The notes under the pieces were generated by a model. It did not search any database and was not told where the DNA came from. It saw only the letters and a list, made by a program, of their open reading frames with translations. The position numbers were made by a program, and so were the translations under genes. Source: Galbitalea soli (GTDB taxonomy: Bacteria > Actinomycetota > Actinomycetes > Actinomycetales > Microbacteriaceae). From it: 64,000 bases of DNA. The stretch lies in the NCBI RefSeq assembly GCF_010686725.1, contig NZ_JAAGWZ010000001.1, positions 558,001 to 622,000 on the forward strand, given 5' to 3'. Below, one piece after another: positions 1-8,305 of the stretch (positions within the stretch are counted from its first letter, which is position 1; every line of letters starts with the position of its first letter).

Positions 1-391
1 CGAGCGGACCGTCTGCCGGGCCGAGCCCGACGGCGGCGGGGAACAGCACCACGACGGCGATGGGCACGAACACCACGAGCGTCCAGGCGAGTGAGAACAG
101 CAGAGCCGGCAGGACGCGCGCGGTCGTGTCGCGCACGGTCAGACTCGCCAGAAACCCGCTCAGAGCGGCGAGGGAGGCGGTGGGGAGCTGAAGCGGGGCT
201 CCGGCGACCTCCGGGATGAACGCGCTCACGACGAGCCAGAGCGCGAAGGCCGAGAGGGCGATGGATGCCGTGAGCAAAGCGGATGACCGCGCTCCGGTGT
301 GATCGAGGAACTCGCGGTAAAGGCTCGACAGGGCGGGGATGAGTGCGAGGATCGCGAGCGTGCAGGCGATCGTCAGCGTCGGATGCGGCAC
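1..391 (-). CDS. Amt-like integral membrane protein, partial (3' end outside window)
   Basis: The first 130 residues of a membrane protein are visible, starting at a GTG (389-391) with a GGGAGGGG ribosome site just upstream. It lies 95 bp downstream of amt on the same strand. The visible part has about four hydrophobic segments. The stretch LLFSLAWTLVVFVPIAVVVL lines up with FAGVWATLVYFPVASWVF of the neighbouring ammonium transporter, and the preceding SGFLASLTVRDT lines up with its SGAIADRAKF. I infer a shortened, diverged Amt relative that has lost the N-terminal transmembrane pair. The function is unknown. It sits where glnK is often found in bacteria. The rest of the gene is not in the window, so the identification is tentative. 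Confidence 0.6.
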   Translation of the reverse strand, partial: MPHPTLTIACTLAILALIPALSSLYREFLDHTGARSSALLTASIALSAFALWLVVSAFIPEVAGAPLQLPTASLAALSGFLASLTVRDTTARVLPALLFSLAWTLVVFVPIAVVVLFPAAVGLGPADGPL

Positions 392-443
392 CCGGGTTCC
401 CCTCCCACTTCCCTCACGATCCCAGCCTACGTCGGCACGCAGA

Positions 444-473
444 AACGGGGTGCCGCCGCAGCGACACCCCGTT
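444..473 (-). terminator. hairpin downstream of amt
   Basis: A 9-bp perfect inverted repeat, AACGGGGTG (444-452) and CACCCCGTT (465-473), with a 12-nt loop lies between amt and the downstream Amt-like gene. There is no clear U-run, so it may be an attenuating structure that reduces expression of the second gene instead of a full terminator. Confidence 0.5.
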
Positions 474-486
474 CCAGGATTCTCGA

Positions 487-1791
487 TCAGTCGACGAGCG
501 CGTAGCCCTCTTCGCCGTGAACGACGGTGTCGACACCGGCGACCTCGTCCTCGTTCGTGATGCGGAAGCCCATGGTCTTCTGGATGACCCAGCCGATCGC
601 GTAGGCAAGCACGAAGGAGTAGATGAGGACTCCGAAGGCACCGAGCGCCTGAGCGCCCAGCTGGTAGAAGCTGCCGCTGTCGATGAGGCCGATGCCCGAA
701 CCGAAGATGCCGATGTACAGCGTGCCCACGAGGCCGCCGACGAGGTGGATGCCCACCACGTCGAGCGAGTCGTCGAAGCCGAGCTTGAACTTCAGGTCGA
801 TCGCGAAGGCGCAGACGACGCCGACGAGGATACCGAGGACGATGGCCCAACCCGGCGTGAGGATGTTACAGGCCGGGGTGATGGCGACGAGGCCGGCCAC
901 CGCACCGGAAGCCGCACCGATCGAGGTGGGCTTGCCGTCCTTGAACTTCTCGACGACGAGCCAGCCGAGGATACCGGCGGCGGGAGCGACCATCGTGTTG
1001 ATCCAGGCGAGAGCGGAGATGCCATCGGCAGCGCCCTCCGAGCCGGCGTTGAAGCCGAACCAGCCGAACCACAGCAGCGCGGCACCGAGGAGGGTGAGCG
1101 GCACGTTGTGAGGCTTGGTCATGCCCTTCGCGAAGCCGACGCGCTTGCCGAGGACGAGCGCGAGGGCGAGACCCGCAGCACCGGCGTTGATGTGAACGGC
1201 GGTTCCACCGGCGAAGTCGTTGACGCCGAGGCCGAACACCGACCAGCCACCGTCGGAGTAGCCGTGCGGGCCCTTGCCGATGGTGAAGTTGAACACCCAG
1301 CTGGCGACCGGGAAGTAGACGAGGGTCGCCCACACACCGGCGAACACCATCCACGGGCCGAACTTGGCGCGGTCAGCGATCGCACCAGAGATCAGCGCGA
1401 CCGTGATGATCGCGAACGTCGCCTGGAAGCCGGCGAAGGCGAGGCCGTGGATGTCGGTCGTCATGTTGCCGACCGCGGTGCCGCCGCTGAAGGAGATCTC
1501 CTTGTGGAGGAGGAAGTCTGCGAACGGGTTCGCGAGAACGTGAGGGATCAGCCAGTCCGAACCCGAGCTGAAGGACATCGAGTAGCCGTAGATGACCCAC
1601 AGCACTCCGACGAGTCCCATCGCTCCGAAGCTCATCATCATCATGCTGATAACGCTCTTCGCCTTGACCATGCCGCCGTAGAAGAACGCGACGCCCGGGG
1701 TCATCAGCAAGACGAGTGCGGCTGCCACCATCAACCAGAGCGAATTCAGGTTGTTGGTGATGGCATCCGTGGTAGCCGAAAGCTCGACCAT
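487..1791 (-). CDS. amt: ammonium transporter
   Basis: A 434-residue Amt/MEP/Rh family channel for uptake of ammonium across the cytoplasmic membrane. Family signatures include the N-terminal MTPGVAFFYGGMVKAKSV, the block DFAGGTAVHINAGAAG with the first pore histidine, and VVGIHLVGGLVGTLYIGIF with the second. The length and hydrophobic pattern fit an 11-helix Amt protein. The ATG is preceded by GAGAGAGGT. No glnK follows. A reduced Amt-like protein follows instead, after a short hairpin. A GlnR-type operator (1890-1927) lies about 100 bp upstream, so nitrogen control is likely. Confidence 0.95.
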   Translation of the reverse strand: MVELSATTDAITNNLNSLWLMVAAALVLLMTPGVAFFYGGMVKAKSVISMMMMSFGAMGLVGVLWVIYGYSMSFSSGSDWLIPHVLANPFADFLLHKEISFSGGTAVGNMTTDIHGLAFAGFQATFAIITVALISGAIADRAKFGPWMVFAGVWATLVYFPVASWVFNFTIGKGPHGYSDGGWSVFGLGVNDFAGGTAVHINAGAAGLALALVLGKRVGFAKGMTKPHNVPLTLLGAALLWFGWFGFNAGSEGAADGISALAWINTMVAPAAGILGWLVVEKFKDGKPTSIGAASGAVAGLVAITPACNILTPGWAIVLGILVGVVCAFAIDLKFKLGFDDSLDVVGIHLVGGLVGTLYIGIFGSGIGLIDSGSFYQLGAQALGAFGVLIYSFVLAYAIGWVIQKTMGFRITNEDEVAGVDTVVHGEEGYALVD

Positions 1792-1889
1792 AGTGATTGG
1801 TTACCTCTCTCTAGGGGAAGCACCGTCGGCTGAGCAGATGAGATCGTGGATCAAAGCCTCGGGTACGCCCCCTATCTTGGGGCCCGCAG

Positions 1890-1927
1890 ATTTCGCCGGG
1901 CATGTTGCCGTGTTTCGGGTGCGTTAC
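1890..1927 (-). promoter_or_regulatory. GlnR-type operator upstream of amt
   Basis: Read on the minus strand, the half-sites are GTAAC (1927-1923), GAAAC (1916-1912), ACATG (1905-1901) and GAAAT (1894-1890), each 11 bp apart. This matches the GTnAC-n6-GAAAC-n6-GTnAC-n6-GAAAC pattern known for GlnR in Streptomyces. The first pair is exact and the second pair is degenerate. Its position about 100 bp before amt fits activation under nitrogen limitation. A related, better site lies before glnA. Confidence 0.7.
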
Positions 1928-2052
1928 GCGGGCCCCGGTCATGTAAACATCGTGTTTCAGGAGGCCGCGCATCCTCTTCCAGTCCTCGCCCCCCGCTTGA
2001 CGCGCCCACCGCCCCGATCCGGCCGCGAGTAAGGATGACCGGCGCTCGCTCG

Positions 2053-2058
2053 TAGAGT
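2053..2058 (+). promoter_or_regulatory. possible -10 element of nhaA
   Basis: TAGAGT lies 9 bp before the nhaA ATG, which implies a very short or absent 5' leader. No convincing -35 hexamer is visible. Confidence 0.35.
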
Positions 2059-2067
2059 GGAGTCACC

Positions 2068-3192
2068 ATGCACATCCTCCGCTCCGAACGCGTGGCCGCG
2101 CTCCTCCTGATCACGGCGGCGGCCCTGGGGATCCTGCTGGCCAACACCCCGCTCGGTCCCGGCCTCGTCGCACTCAAAAGCGCGCACCCCGGATGGCCGG
2201 TCTTCGATCTGTCGCTCGGCCACTGGGTCACCGACGGACTGCTCGCGATCTTCTTCTTCCTCGCCGCGATCGAGTTGAAGCACGAGCTCACCCACGGCGA
2301 ACTCGACTCGCCGCGCAAGGCGTTGGTTCCGGCGGTGGCCGCCGTCGGCGGAGTTGTCACCCCGGCTGTCGTCTACCTTGCAGTCGTACAGGGAGGTTCG
2401 CTCGCGAGCGGCTGGCCCATCCCGACCGCCACCGACATCGCGTTCGCGCTCGGCGTGCTCGCCCTCGTGGGGCGACGGATGCCGAGTCGCGTCCGCGCCC
2501 TCCTCCTCGCCCTCGCGGTGATCGACGACCTGATCGCTATCGTCATCATCGCCGTCTTCTTCACGGCCGGGCTCGCCCTCGTGCCGCTCCTCGCGGCGAT
2601 CCCGGTCGTGGCACTGTTCGGCTGGCTGTCGACGCGGGCGGGGCGCGGCAGGCCGCTCGTGACGGTCGCGCTGATCATCCTCGGCGTCGCGGCGTGGGCG
2701 CTCGTCGCGCTGTCGGGCATCCATCCCACGATCGCGGGTGTCGCACTGGGCCTGGCGATGGCGGGCCGCCCGGCCCACGCCACGCGTCACGCTCTCGAAC
2801 CGGTGTCGAACGGCGTGATCCTGCCGATCTTCGCGTTCGTCGCGGCTCTCGTCATCATTCCGAGCGGCGGCACGAGCGTGTTCGGCCGCCTGTTCTGGGC
2901 CATCGCGATCGCGCTTCCGCTCGGAAAACTGGTCGGGATCGTCGGCGGCGCCGTTCTGGCGCAGCGCCTGGGTCGCGTCAGGAACGGTGTGGCGCTCGGC
3001 GATCTGGTCGCCGTCGCCGGGCTCGGCGGAATCGGCTTCACGGTGTCGCTCCTCATGAACGAGCTCGCCTGGAAGGGCGACGGGGCCGAGGTCACCGAGG
3101 GCACGGTCGCGGTACTCGTCGCCTCGGTGGTCGCTGCGGTGATCGGCGGCGCGCTCACGATCTGGCGCGGACGCCGGAGCTCGCGGTCCTGA
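2068..3192 (+). CDS. nhaA: Na+/H+ antiporter NhaA
   Basis: A 374-residue antiporter that exports sodium in exchange for protons at the cytoplasmic membrane, supporting pH and salt homeostasis. NhaA signatures are IFFFLAAIELKHELTHGEL, the PTATDIAFALGVLAL segment with the functional aspartate, and ALAVIDDLIAIVIIAVFF with the paired aspartates of the ion site. The C-terminal GLGGIGFTVSLLMNELAW is also typical. Length is normal for the family. It is divergent from amt and convergent with zapE. Confidence 0.95.
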   Translation: MHILRSERVAALLLITAAALGILLANTPLGPGLVALKSAHPGWPVFDLSLGHWVTDGLLAIFFFLAAIELKHELTHGELDSPRKALVPAVAAVGGVVTPAVVYLAVVQGGSLASGWPIPTATDIAFALGVLALVGRRMPSRVRALLLALAVIDDLIAIVIIAVFFTAGLALVPLLAAIPVVALFGWLSTRAGRGRPLVTVALIILGVAAWALVALSGIHPTIAGVALGLAMAGRPAHATRHALEPVSNGVILPIFAFVAALVIIPSGGTSVFGRLFWAIAIALPLGKLVGIVGGAVLAQRLGRVRNGVALGDLVAVAGLGGIGFTVSLLMNELAWKGDGAEVTEGTVAVLVASVVAAVIGGALTIWRGRRSSRS

Positions 3193-3216
3193 CCTCGCCC
3201 CGCGGGCGGAATTCGT

Positions 3217-4242
3217 CTACTCGGGTGCGCCGGAGGTCAGCGCGATCAGCCTCGACACCGCGCGCAGGTACTTCTTGCGGTACCCGCCGGCGAGCATCTC
3301 GTGCGGGAAGACGGAATCCAGAGCGGTGCCCGTGGCGAAGATGCGGATCTGCGCGTCGTAAAGGCGGTCGACGAAGGCGACGAAGCGCAGGGCATCCGTC
3401 TGGTTCGAGAAGGAATGCACGTCGCGGAAGCCCACCGCATCGAGGTCTTCGACCAGACGCACGTACCGGGACGGATGCACGGAGGCGAGCAGACCCAGGA
3501 TCGCGTCGAAGGTGTCGACCGTGACCGTGCCGGCCTGCCGCGCGATCGCGGCCTCGAACGCCGGGTCATCCAGCACCACGGCGTGCCCCTCGATGTCGCG
3601 CCGACGATAGTCGAGGCCATCGATCCGGACCGTGGTGAACTTCGCCGCCAGCGCGTCGATCTCGCGCAGGAAGTCCTGCGCGGCGAACCTCCCCTCCCCC
3701 AGTGCGTTGGGCGGCGTGTTCGAGGTGGCGGCGAGCCGGGTGCCCGAGGCGACCAGATCGGAGAGAAGGCGCGACATGAGTCGGGTGTCGCCCGGATCAT
3801 CGAGCTCGAACTCGTCGATGCACAGCAGTGACGCGCCCTTCAGCAGCTCGACGGTCTGCGCGTAGCCCAGCAGCCCGACGAGCGCGGTGTACTCGATGAA
3901 GGTGCCGAAGTACTTGCGACCGGGGGCCGCGTGCCAGAGCGCCGCGAGCAGGTGGGTCTTGCCGACGCCGAAGCCGCCGTCGAGGTAGACCCCGGGAAGC
4001 GCCGCCGGCGCCTTCCGGCGCGAGAACAGGCTGCCTCTGGTGGCGGTGAATCCGGTCTCGAAATTGCGGATCGCCGCGACCGCGGCGCCCTGGGACGGGT
4101 AGTCGCGATCGGGCCGGTAGGAATCGAGGGTGGCGGTTTCGAACTGCCGCGGCGGCACGAGGTGCCGCACGATCTCCTCCCCGCTCAGCGTCGGGGTGCG
4201 GTCGGCGAGCGCGCCCGGCGCGGCGGCGGAAGCGGTGGTCAC
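3217..4242 (-). CDS. zapE: AFG1/ZapE-family ATPase
   Basis: A 341-residue AAA-like P-loop ATPase. Walker A is GGFGVGKTHLL, Walker B is LLCIDEFELDDPGD, and a sensor-type ATSNTPPNALGEG follows. These are characteristic of the AFG1/ZapE family. In E. coli ZapE binds FtsZ and acts in late division. The role in actinobacteria is less certain. The start is a GTG (4240-4242). The gene is divergent from the sulfurtransferase gene, and this neighbourhood is common in actinobacteria as far as I recall. Confidence 0.88.
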   Translation of the reverse strand: MTTASAAAPGALADRTPTLSGEEIVRHLVPPRQFETATLDSYRPDRDYPSQGAAVAAIRNFETGFTATRGSLFSRRKAPAALPGVYLDGGFGVGKTHLLAALWHAAPGRKYFGTFIEYTALVGLLGYAQTVELLKGASLLCIDEFELDDPGDTRLMSRLLSDLVASGTRLAATSNTPPNALGEGRFAAQDFLREIDALAAKFTTVRIDGLDYRRRDIEGHAVVLDDPAFEAAIARQAGTVTVDTFDAILGLLASVHPSRYVRLVEDLDAVGFRDVHSFSNQTDALRFVAFVDRLYDAQIRIFATGTALDSVFPHEMLAGGYRKKYLRAVSRLIALTSGAPE

Positions 4243-4305
4243 GGTACGGCCTCGCTTTGTGTCGTTCTCTTACGGGCGCCCCCTGCGCGTGCGGGCGCAA
4301 GCTCG

Positions 4306-4311
4306 TAGATT
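4306..4311 (+). promoter_or_regulatory. possible -10 element for uORF/sseA
   Basis: TAGATT lies about 50 bp upstream of the leader-peptide ATG at 4360. It is the best TANNNT match in the 158-bp zapE/sseA gap. No good -35 is visible. Confidence 0.35.
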
Positions 4312-4359
4312 CGAGGGAGCAGGTCAGGCTCACAGCCTAGACCGAAGGAAATCATCCCG

Positions 4360-4404
4360 ATGTCCGACCAGCACCCGCGTCACGACCTGGAGGCAGCACC
4401 ATGA
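4360..4404 (+). CDS. 14-residue leader peptide overlapping sseA start
   Basis: A short open frame encodes [14 protein letters not shown]. Its own ribosome site (AAGGAAA) lies 10 bp before the ATG, and its stop TGA overlaps the sseA start as ATGA (4401-4404). The layout suggests translational coupling of sseA to this leader. Sulfur-regulated leader peptides are known in actinobacteria but usually carry cysteines, and this one has none. Whether it is translated is unknown. Confidence 0.4.
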   Translation: MSDQHPRHDLEAAP

Positions 4405-5300
4405 CCGTTGAGACCGACTCCGACCCCCGCTTCGCGGCGTTCGCCCACCCCGAGCGTCTGGTCTCGACGGAGTGGCTCGCTTCCCACCTCGGCACGCCCG
4501 GACTCGTCGTCGTCGAATCCGACGAGGATGTCCTGCTCTACGAGACCGGCCACATCCCCGGTGCCGTCAAGATCGACTGGCACACCGACCTCAACGACCC
4601 GGTTCAGCGCGACTACATCGACGGCGCCCAGTTCGCCGCGCTGCTCGGCCGCAAGGGGATCGGCCGCGACACCACGGTCGTGATCTACGGCGACAAGAAC
4701 AACTGGTGGGCCGCCTACGCGCTCTGGGTATTCAGCCTGTTCGGGCACGAGGATGTGCGGCTGCTCGATGGGGGCCGCGCCAAGTGGGAGGCGGAGGGCC
4801 GCGCGTACACGACCGATCGCGAGGAGGCGACGCCCGTCGACTACCCCGTCGTGGAGCGCAACGATGCTCCCATCCGCGCGTTCAAGGACGACGTGCTCGC
4901 CCACCTGGGCAACCCGCTGATCGATGTCCGCTCCCCCGAGGAGTACACCGGTGAGCGCACGAGCGCTCCCGCCTACCCCGAGGAGGGCGCCCTCCGGGCC
5001 GGCCACATCCCCAGCGCGCAGAACGTGCCGTGGGCGAAGGCTGTGGCGGAGGACGGCGGCTTCAAGCCTCTCGACGAACTCAACGCGATCTACCGCGACG
5101 GCGCCGGCCTGAGCGACGGTGATAGCGTCGTTGCCTACTGCCGGATCGGTGAGCGCTCGAGCCACACCTGGTTCGTGCTCACCCATCTTCTCGGCTTCGA
5201 AGGGGTTCGCAACTATGACGGATCATGGACGGAATGGGGCAGCGCCGTGCGCGTCCCCATCGTCAAGGGTGCAGAGCCCGGTGTGGTCCCCGCGCGCTGA
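4401..5300 (+). CDS. sseA: sulfurtransferase (rhodanese / 3-mercaptopyruvate type)
   Basis: A 299-residue protein with two rhodanese domains: an inactive N-terminal one (about residues 20-140) and an active C-terminal one (about 160-290). The active-site loop is [16 protein letters not shown], whose cysteine carries the persulfide. This [11 protein letters not shown] form is typical of actinobacterial SseA and thiosulfate sulfurtransferases. It is followed after 18 bp by a SufE-family gene, and the pairing suggests sulfur delivery for Fe-S or thiocofactor assembly. The exact donor, thiosulfate or mercaptopyruvate, cannot be told from sequence. Confidence 0.9.
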   Translation: MTVETDSDPRFAAFAHPERLVSTEWLASHLGTPGLVVVESDEDVLLYETGHIPGAVKIDWHTDLNDPVQRDYIDGAQFAALLGRKGIGRDTTVVIYGDKNNWWAAYALWVFSLFGHEDVRLLDGGRAKWEAEGRAYTTDREEATPVDYPVVERNDAPIRAFKDDVLAHLGNPLIDVRSPEEYTGERTSAPAYPEEGALRAGHIPSAQNVPWAKAVAEDGGFKPLDELNAIYRDGAGLSDGDSVVAYCRIGERSSHTWFVLTHLLGFEGVRNYDGSWTEWGSAVRVPIVKGAEPGVVPAR

Positions 5301-5318
5301 CGTGGGACGGTGCCGCGC

Positions 5319-5753
5319 GTGACCGCGCTTCCCGACGCCCTCGCCGAGATCCGGGCGGACTTCCACGAGCTGGAACTGCCTGACCGGCTGCAGCTTCTGC
5401 TGGAGTTCGCGAACGAGCTGCCCGAGATGCCGGAGCGGTACCGCGATCACCCCGACCTTCTGGAGCGGGTGGAGGAGTGCCAGTCTCCCGTCTTCATCTT
5501 TGTCGAGGTCGACGACGAGTCGATCGTTCACCTCTACGCGACGGCACCCCGAGAAGCGCCGACGACCCGCGGCTTCGCCTCCATCCTCGTGCAGGGTCTC
5601 GCCGGGCTCTCGGTCGACGAGGTGCTCGCCCTCCCCGACGACTTCCCCAGCGACCTCGGGCTGACCGAAGCGGTGAGTCCCCTGCGGATCCGGGGAATGA
5701 CGGGGATGCTCGCCCGCACCAAGCACCAGGTGCGAAGCAAGACGGCCGCGTGA
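5319..5753 (+). CDS. SufE-family sulfur acceptor protein
   Basis: A SufE-domain protein of 144 residues that accepts persulfide sulfur on a cysteine. The conserved region reads RVEECQSPVFIFVEV, with the acceptor cysteine in ECQS. I prefer the GTG at 5319 because relatives begin near TALPDALAEIR and the spacing to GGGACGG is better. The GTG at 5310 would add three residues. It follows sseA closely, probably in one transcript, so the two may form a sulfur relay. Its stop overlaps the next gene as GTGA. Confidence 0.9.
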   Translation: MTALPDALAEIRADFHELELPDRLQLLLEFANELPEMPERYRDHPDLLERVEECQSPVFIFVEVDDESIVHLYATAPREAPTTRGFASILVQGLAGLSVDEVLALPDDFPSDLGLTEAVSPLRIRGMTGMLARTKHQVRSKTAA

Positions 5754-6472
5754 TCCTCACCCGGGTGTTCCCCGGCCCGCCCGACCCGATCGAGCTCTCC
5801 TGGGATGACTCGCGAAGCCGGCTCGCCGAGCTCTACCGCCCACCCCGCGCCGACTGGCTCCGACTCAACCTCGTCGCGAGCGTGAGCGGAAGCGCCACCG
5901 GCAGCGATGGCACGAGCGAGTCGATCACCGTCGGTGCCGACCGGGTGCTCCTGGGGGTGATCCGCGGTCTCGCGGACGCCGTCGTCGTCGGGGCCTCGAG
6001 CGTACGCGCAGAGGGGTACTTCGTGCCGCGCGCCGCCGCGCTCGCCGTCGTCACGCGCACGGGTGAGCTGAGCGGGCATCGAATCACGAGCGGGGGCCCG
6101 CGTGGCCCGCTCCTGATCCTGTGCCCGGCGGCCGCGGCCGAGCGCGCGCGCACCACGGTGGGCGTGGCGGAGGCGCAGATCATCCCCGTGCCCGACGCCG
6201 ACGGATGGCTCGCCGCCGCGGACATCGTCGGGGCGCTACGGGCGAACGGCTACGCCTCCCTCGTCAGCGAGGGCGGCCCGCAGCTCGCGCGACACCTGCT
6301 GCTGGGAGGAGTCGTGGACGAACTGTGCCTGTCGACCAGCCCCACGCTGAACGGCGCCGGCGTGCCCATTTTCGGCGGCACCGAGTTCGACGCGCTCCCG
6401 CTGGCGCTCGCCCAGCTCATGGTGGACGACGCGAGCGGGGTCTACGCGCGCTGGCGGCTCACAGCCGGCTGA
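5750..6472 (+). CDS. pyrimidine reductase-like protein (RibD C-terminal domain family)
   Basis: A 240-residue protein consisting of a single RibD-C/dihydrofolate-reductase-like domain. Motifs are LRLNLVASVSGSATG near the N-terminus, GLADAVVVGASSVRAEGY, and SLVSEGGPQLARHLL. It lacks the deaminase half of RibD. In riboflavin synthesis this fold reduces the pyrimidine intermediate with NADPH, but stand-alone paralogues often have unknown substrates. Translation starts at a GTG overlapping the SufE stop, so it belongs to the sseA-sufE unit. Its last 14 bp overlap the convergent hydrolase gene. Confidence 0.82.
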   Translation: MILTRVFPGPPDPIELSWDDSRSRLAELYRPPRADWLRLNLVASVSGSATGSDGTSESITVGADRVLLGVIRGLADAVVVGASSVRAEGYFVPRAAALAVVTRTGELSGHRITSGGPRGPLLILCPAAAAERARTTVGVAEAQIIPVPDADGWLAAADIVGALRANGYASLVSEGGPQLARHLLLGGVVDELCLSTSPTLNGAGVPIFGGTEFDALPLALAQLMVDDASGVYARWRLTAG

Positions 6473-7622
6473 GCCAACTGCCGATCGCGGCGTTCCAGCG
6501 CTCGGAGTCGTAGTTCCAGAGTTTCGTGTGGCGTGCCACGGTCCACTCCTCGTAGCTCACGATGTCGGGGCGGGCAGCGGCGAGGGCGCGCGACGCGTCC
6601 GCGGGCACGAAACCGTCGTCGATGCTGTGCAGGAGCAGCACCGGGATCTCGAGCTCCGAGGCCCGCGTGACGAAGTCCAGGCGGGCGAGATCGATCGGCT
6701 CGGCCTGGCCGGTGAGAGGGGCGCTCCACGACTGCGTGATCAGCTCCTCGGCAACCCTGCCGACCGGCCGTGGGATCCGCAGGAAGGAGGCCTGGTAGGC
6801 GAGCGTCGCGCCCCAGTCGACGACGGGCGACTCGAGGATGAGGCCGCGGATGACCGACCGCCGCTCCGACCGCGTGGCGGCCTGCAACACCGTCGCCCCG
6901 CCCATCGACCAGCCCATGAGCACGACCTCCGTCGCCCCGTGCTCCACCGCGTAGCCGATCGCCGCGTCGACGTCCCGCCACTCGGTGTCTCCGAGTCCGT
7001 AGCGACCGTCGAGGCTCCGCGGGGCGTCGCCGTCGTTGCGGTAGGAGATGAGCAGCGAGTGATACCCGCAGCGCCTCGCCACCTCGACCGCGCGCAGTCC
7101 TTCAGCGCGCTTGACCCCTCGGCCATGAACCGCGATGAGCCAACGGCCGCTGTCGCTCGCCGCCGGCACCGACCACGCCGGTGCGTCGCCGAGCTCCGTC
7201 GGAATGGCGACCTCCTCGAAGGGAACCCCGAGCTCCGCCGGCGACAGATAGACCCATCCCGCGAGGTAGCCGCGCTCGGATCCGGCCAGGTCGCCGAAGT
7301 CGACACCGATCAACTCCCGGGTCACCGTCGCGGGGGTCTGGTCGATGATCGGGCCGAGCTTCGCATGGCCGGAGCCGCGCGCGAACCAGAAGCTGTAGGT
7401 GCCGGGCAGTCGGGAGTCCGGGGTCGAGGCGAGGGTGATGGTCGTCTCGGTGACACCGATGATCCGGATATCCTCGACCCGGCGCTTGCTCGGGGTCACG
7501 ACCCGGCGCGCGACGGCGACGGAGAACGCGGCGGCGGCGACGGTGCCGACGAGCGCGACCGCGCCGAGGGTGAGTGCCGAGGCGACGAGCAGCCGCGCCG
7601 TCGAGATCGTCGAGCGCGCCAT
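6459..7622 (-). CDS. membrane-anchored alpha/beta hydrolase
   Basis: A 387-residue protein with an N-terminal hydrophobic anchor (about residues 11-40) and an alpha/beta hydrolase domain from about residue 145. The nucleophile elbow is GWSMGG. A later DDGFVP supplies the acid and RHTKLWNYD supplies the histidine, so the Ser-Asp-His triad looks complete. About 100 residues between anchor and hydrolase core are unassigned. The substrate cannot be predicted. The ATG has a strong GAGGGGGG ribosome site. Its 3' end overlaps the convergent RibD-like gene by 14 bp. Confidence 0.8.
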   Translation of the reverse strand: MARSTISTARLLVASALTLGAVALVGTVAAAAFSVAVARRVVTPSKRRVEDIRIIGVTETTITLASTPDSRLPGTYSFWFARGSGHAKLGPIIDQTPATVTRELIGVDFGDLAGSERGYLAGWVYLSPAELGVPFEEVAIPTELGDAPAWSVPAASDSGRWLIAVHGRGVKRAEGLRAVEVARRCGYHSLLISYRNDGDAPRSLDGRYGLGDTEWRDVDAAIGYAVEHGATEVVLMGWSMGGATVLQAATRSERRSVIRGLILESPVVDWGATLAYQASFLRIPRPVGRVAEELITQSWSAPLTGQAEPIDLARLDFVTRASELEIPVLLLHSIDDGFVPADASRALAAARPDIVSYEEWTVARHTKLWNYDSERWNAAIGSWLSRL

Positions 7623-7696
7623 TCATCCCCCCTCGTGTCGGTGATGCACGGGTGCCGTGAACGGCGAGCCTCGGGCGCATCGGTACCAAACCAGCC

Positions 7697-7702
7697 TAAC
7701 CT
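7697..7702 (+). promoter_or_regulatory. -10 element, leaderless start of DUF3000 gene
   Basis: TAACCT is followed by 6 bp and then the GTG start at 7709, which predicts a transcript beginning at or next to the start codon. No ribosome site is present. Confidence 0.55.
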
Positions 7703-7708
7703 TCACTC

Positions 7709-8305
7709 GTGCCCGAGACACCGAAGAGAGCGGCAGCGCCGCAGGCGTTCGAGGCGGCCACGGCTTCGATGACGGCTGCACAGACGCGCCCCGAGCTCAC
7801 GATCACCGAGATCCCCGCGCCCGGCAACCTGGCGCCCTATTCGCTCGCTCTCGCCGCCGATGTCACGCCTGCCGTGCACGGCGTCGACTCTCCCCTCGGC
7901 ACCGGGCGCTTCGTGCTCCTGCACGACCCCGCCGCCCCGGAGGCCTGGGGCGGGGTGTTCCGGGTGGTGTGCTTCGCGCAGGCCCCCCTCGAGACCGACA
8001 TCGGGGTCGATCCATTCGTGGCGGACGTCGCCTGGTCGTGGCTCGTCGATGCGCTGGATGACCGAGGAGCGAAGTACATCGCCGCGTCCGGCACGGCGAC
8101 GAAGATCCTCTCCACCGGCTTCGGCGAGCTGGCCGAACAGGGGGATGGCGCGCTGTTGGAATTGCGCGCATCCTGGACACCAACCGACGACGAGCTGGGC
8201 CCACATGTGGAAGGCTGGAGTGAGTTGTTGTGCATGCTGGCCGGGCTGCCCCCGGTGATCGAAGGAGTCAGTCTGTTGTCGTCGCACCGAGCAGGGCGTG
8301 AGTAG
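7709..8305 (+). CDS. DUF3000 domain protein
   Basis: A 198-residue cytoplasmic protein of the actinobacterial DUF3000 family. Recognisable parts are PAVHGVDSPLGTGRFVLLHD, GGVFRVVCFAQAPLE and the C-terminal ELGPHVEGWSELLCMLAGLP. No catalytic motif or membrane segment is visible and the function is unknown. The start is a GTG with a leaderless-type promoter. The gene overlaps the RNase D gene by 8 bp, so the two are probably co-transcribed. This pairing is widespread in actinobacteria. Confidence 0.85.
   Translation: MPETPKRAAAPQAFEAATASMTAAQTRPELTITEIPAPGNLAPYSLALAADVTPAVHGVDSPLGTGRFVLLHDPAAPEAWGGVFRVVCFAQAPLETDIGVDPFVADVAWSWLVDALDDRGAKYIAASGTATKILSTGFGELAEQGDGALLELRASWTPTDDELGPHVEGWSELLCMLAGLPPVIEGVSLLSSHRAGRE

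Noticed and set aside
343-1833. Long open frame on the plus strand opposite amt
   Set aside because: It is antisense to a clear ammonium transporter, is Arg/Asp/Glu-rich and has no family signature. It is a usual artefact of high GC content.
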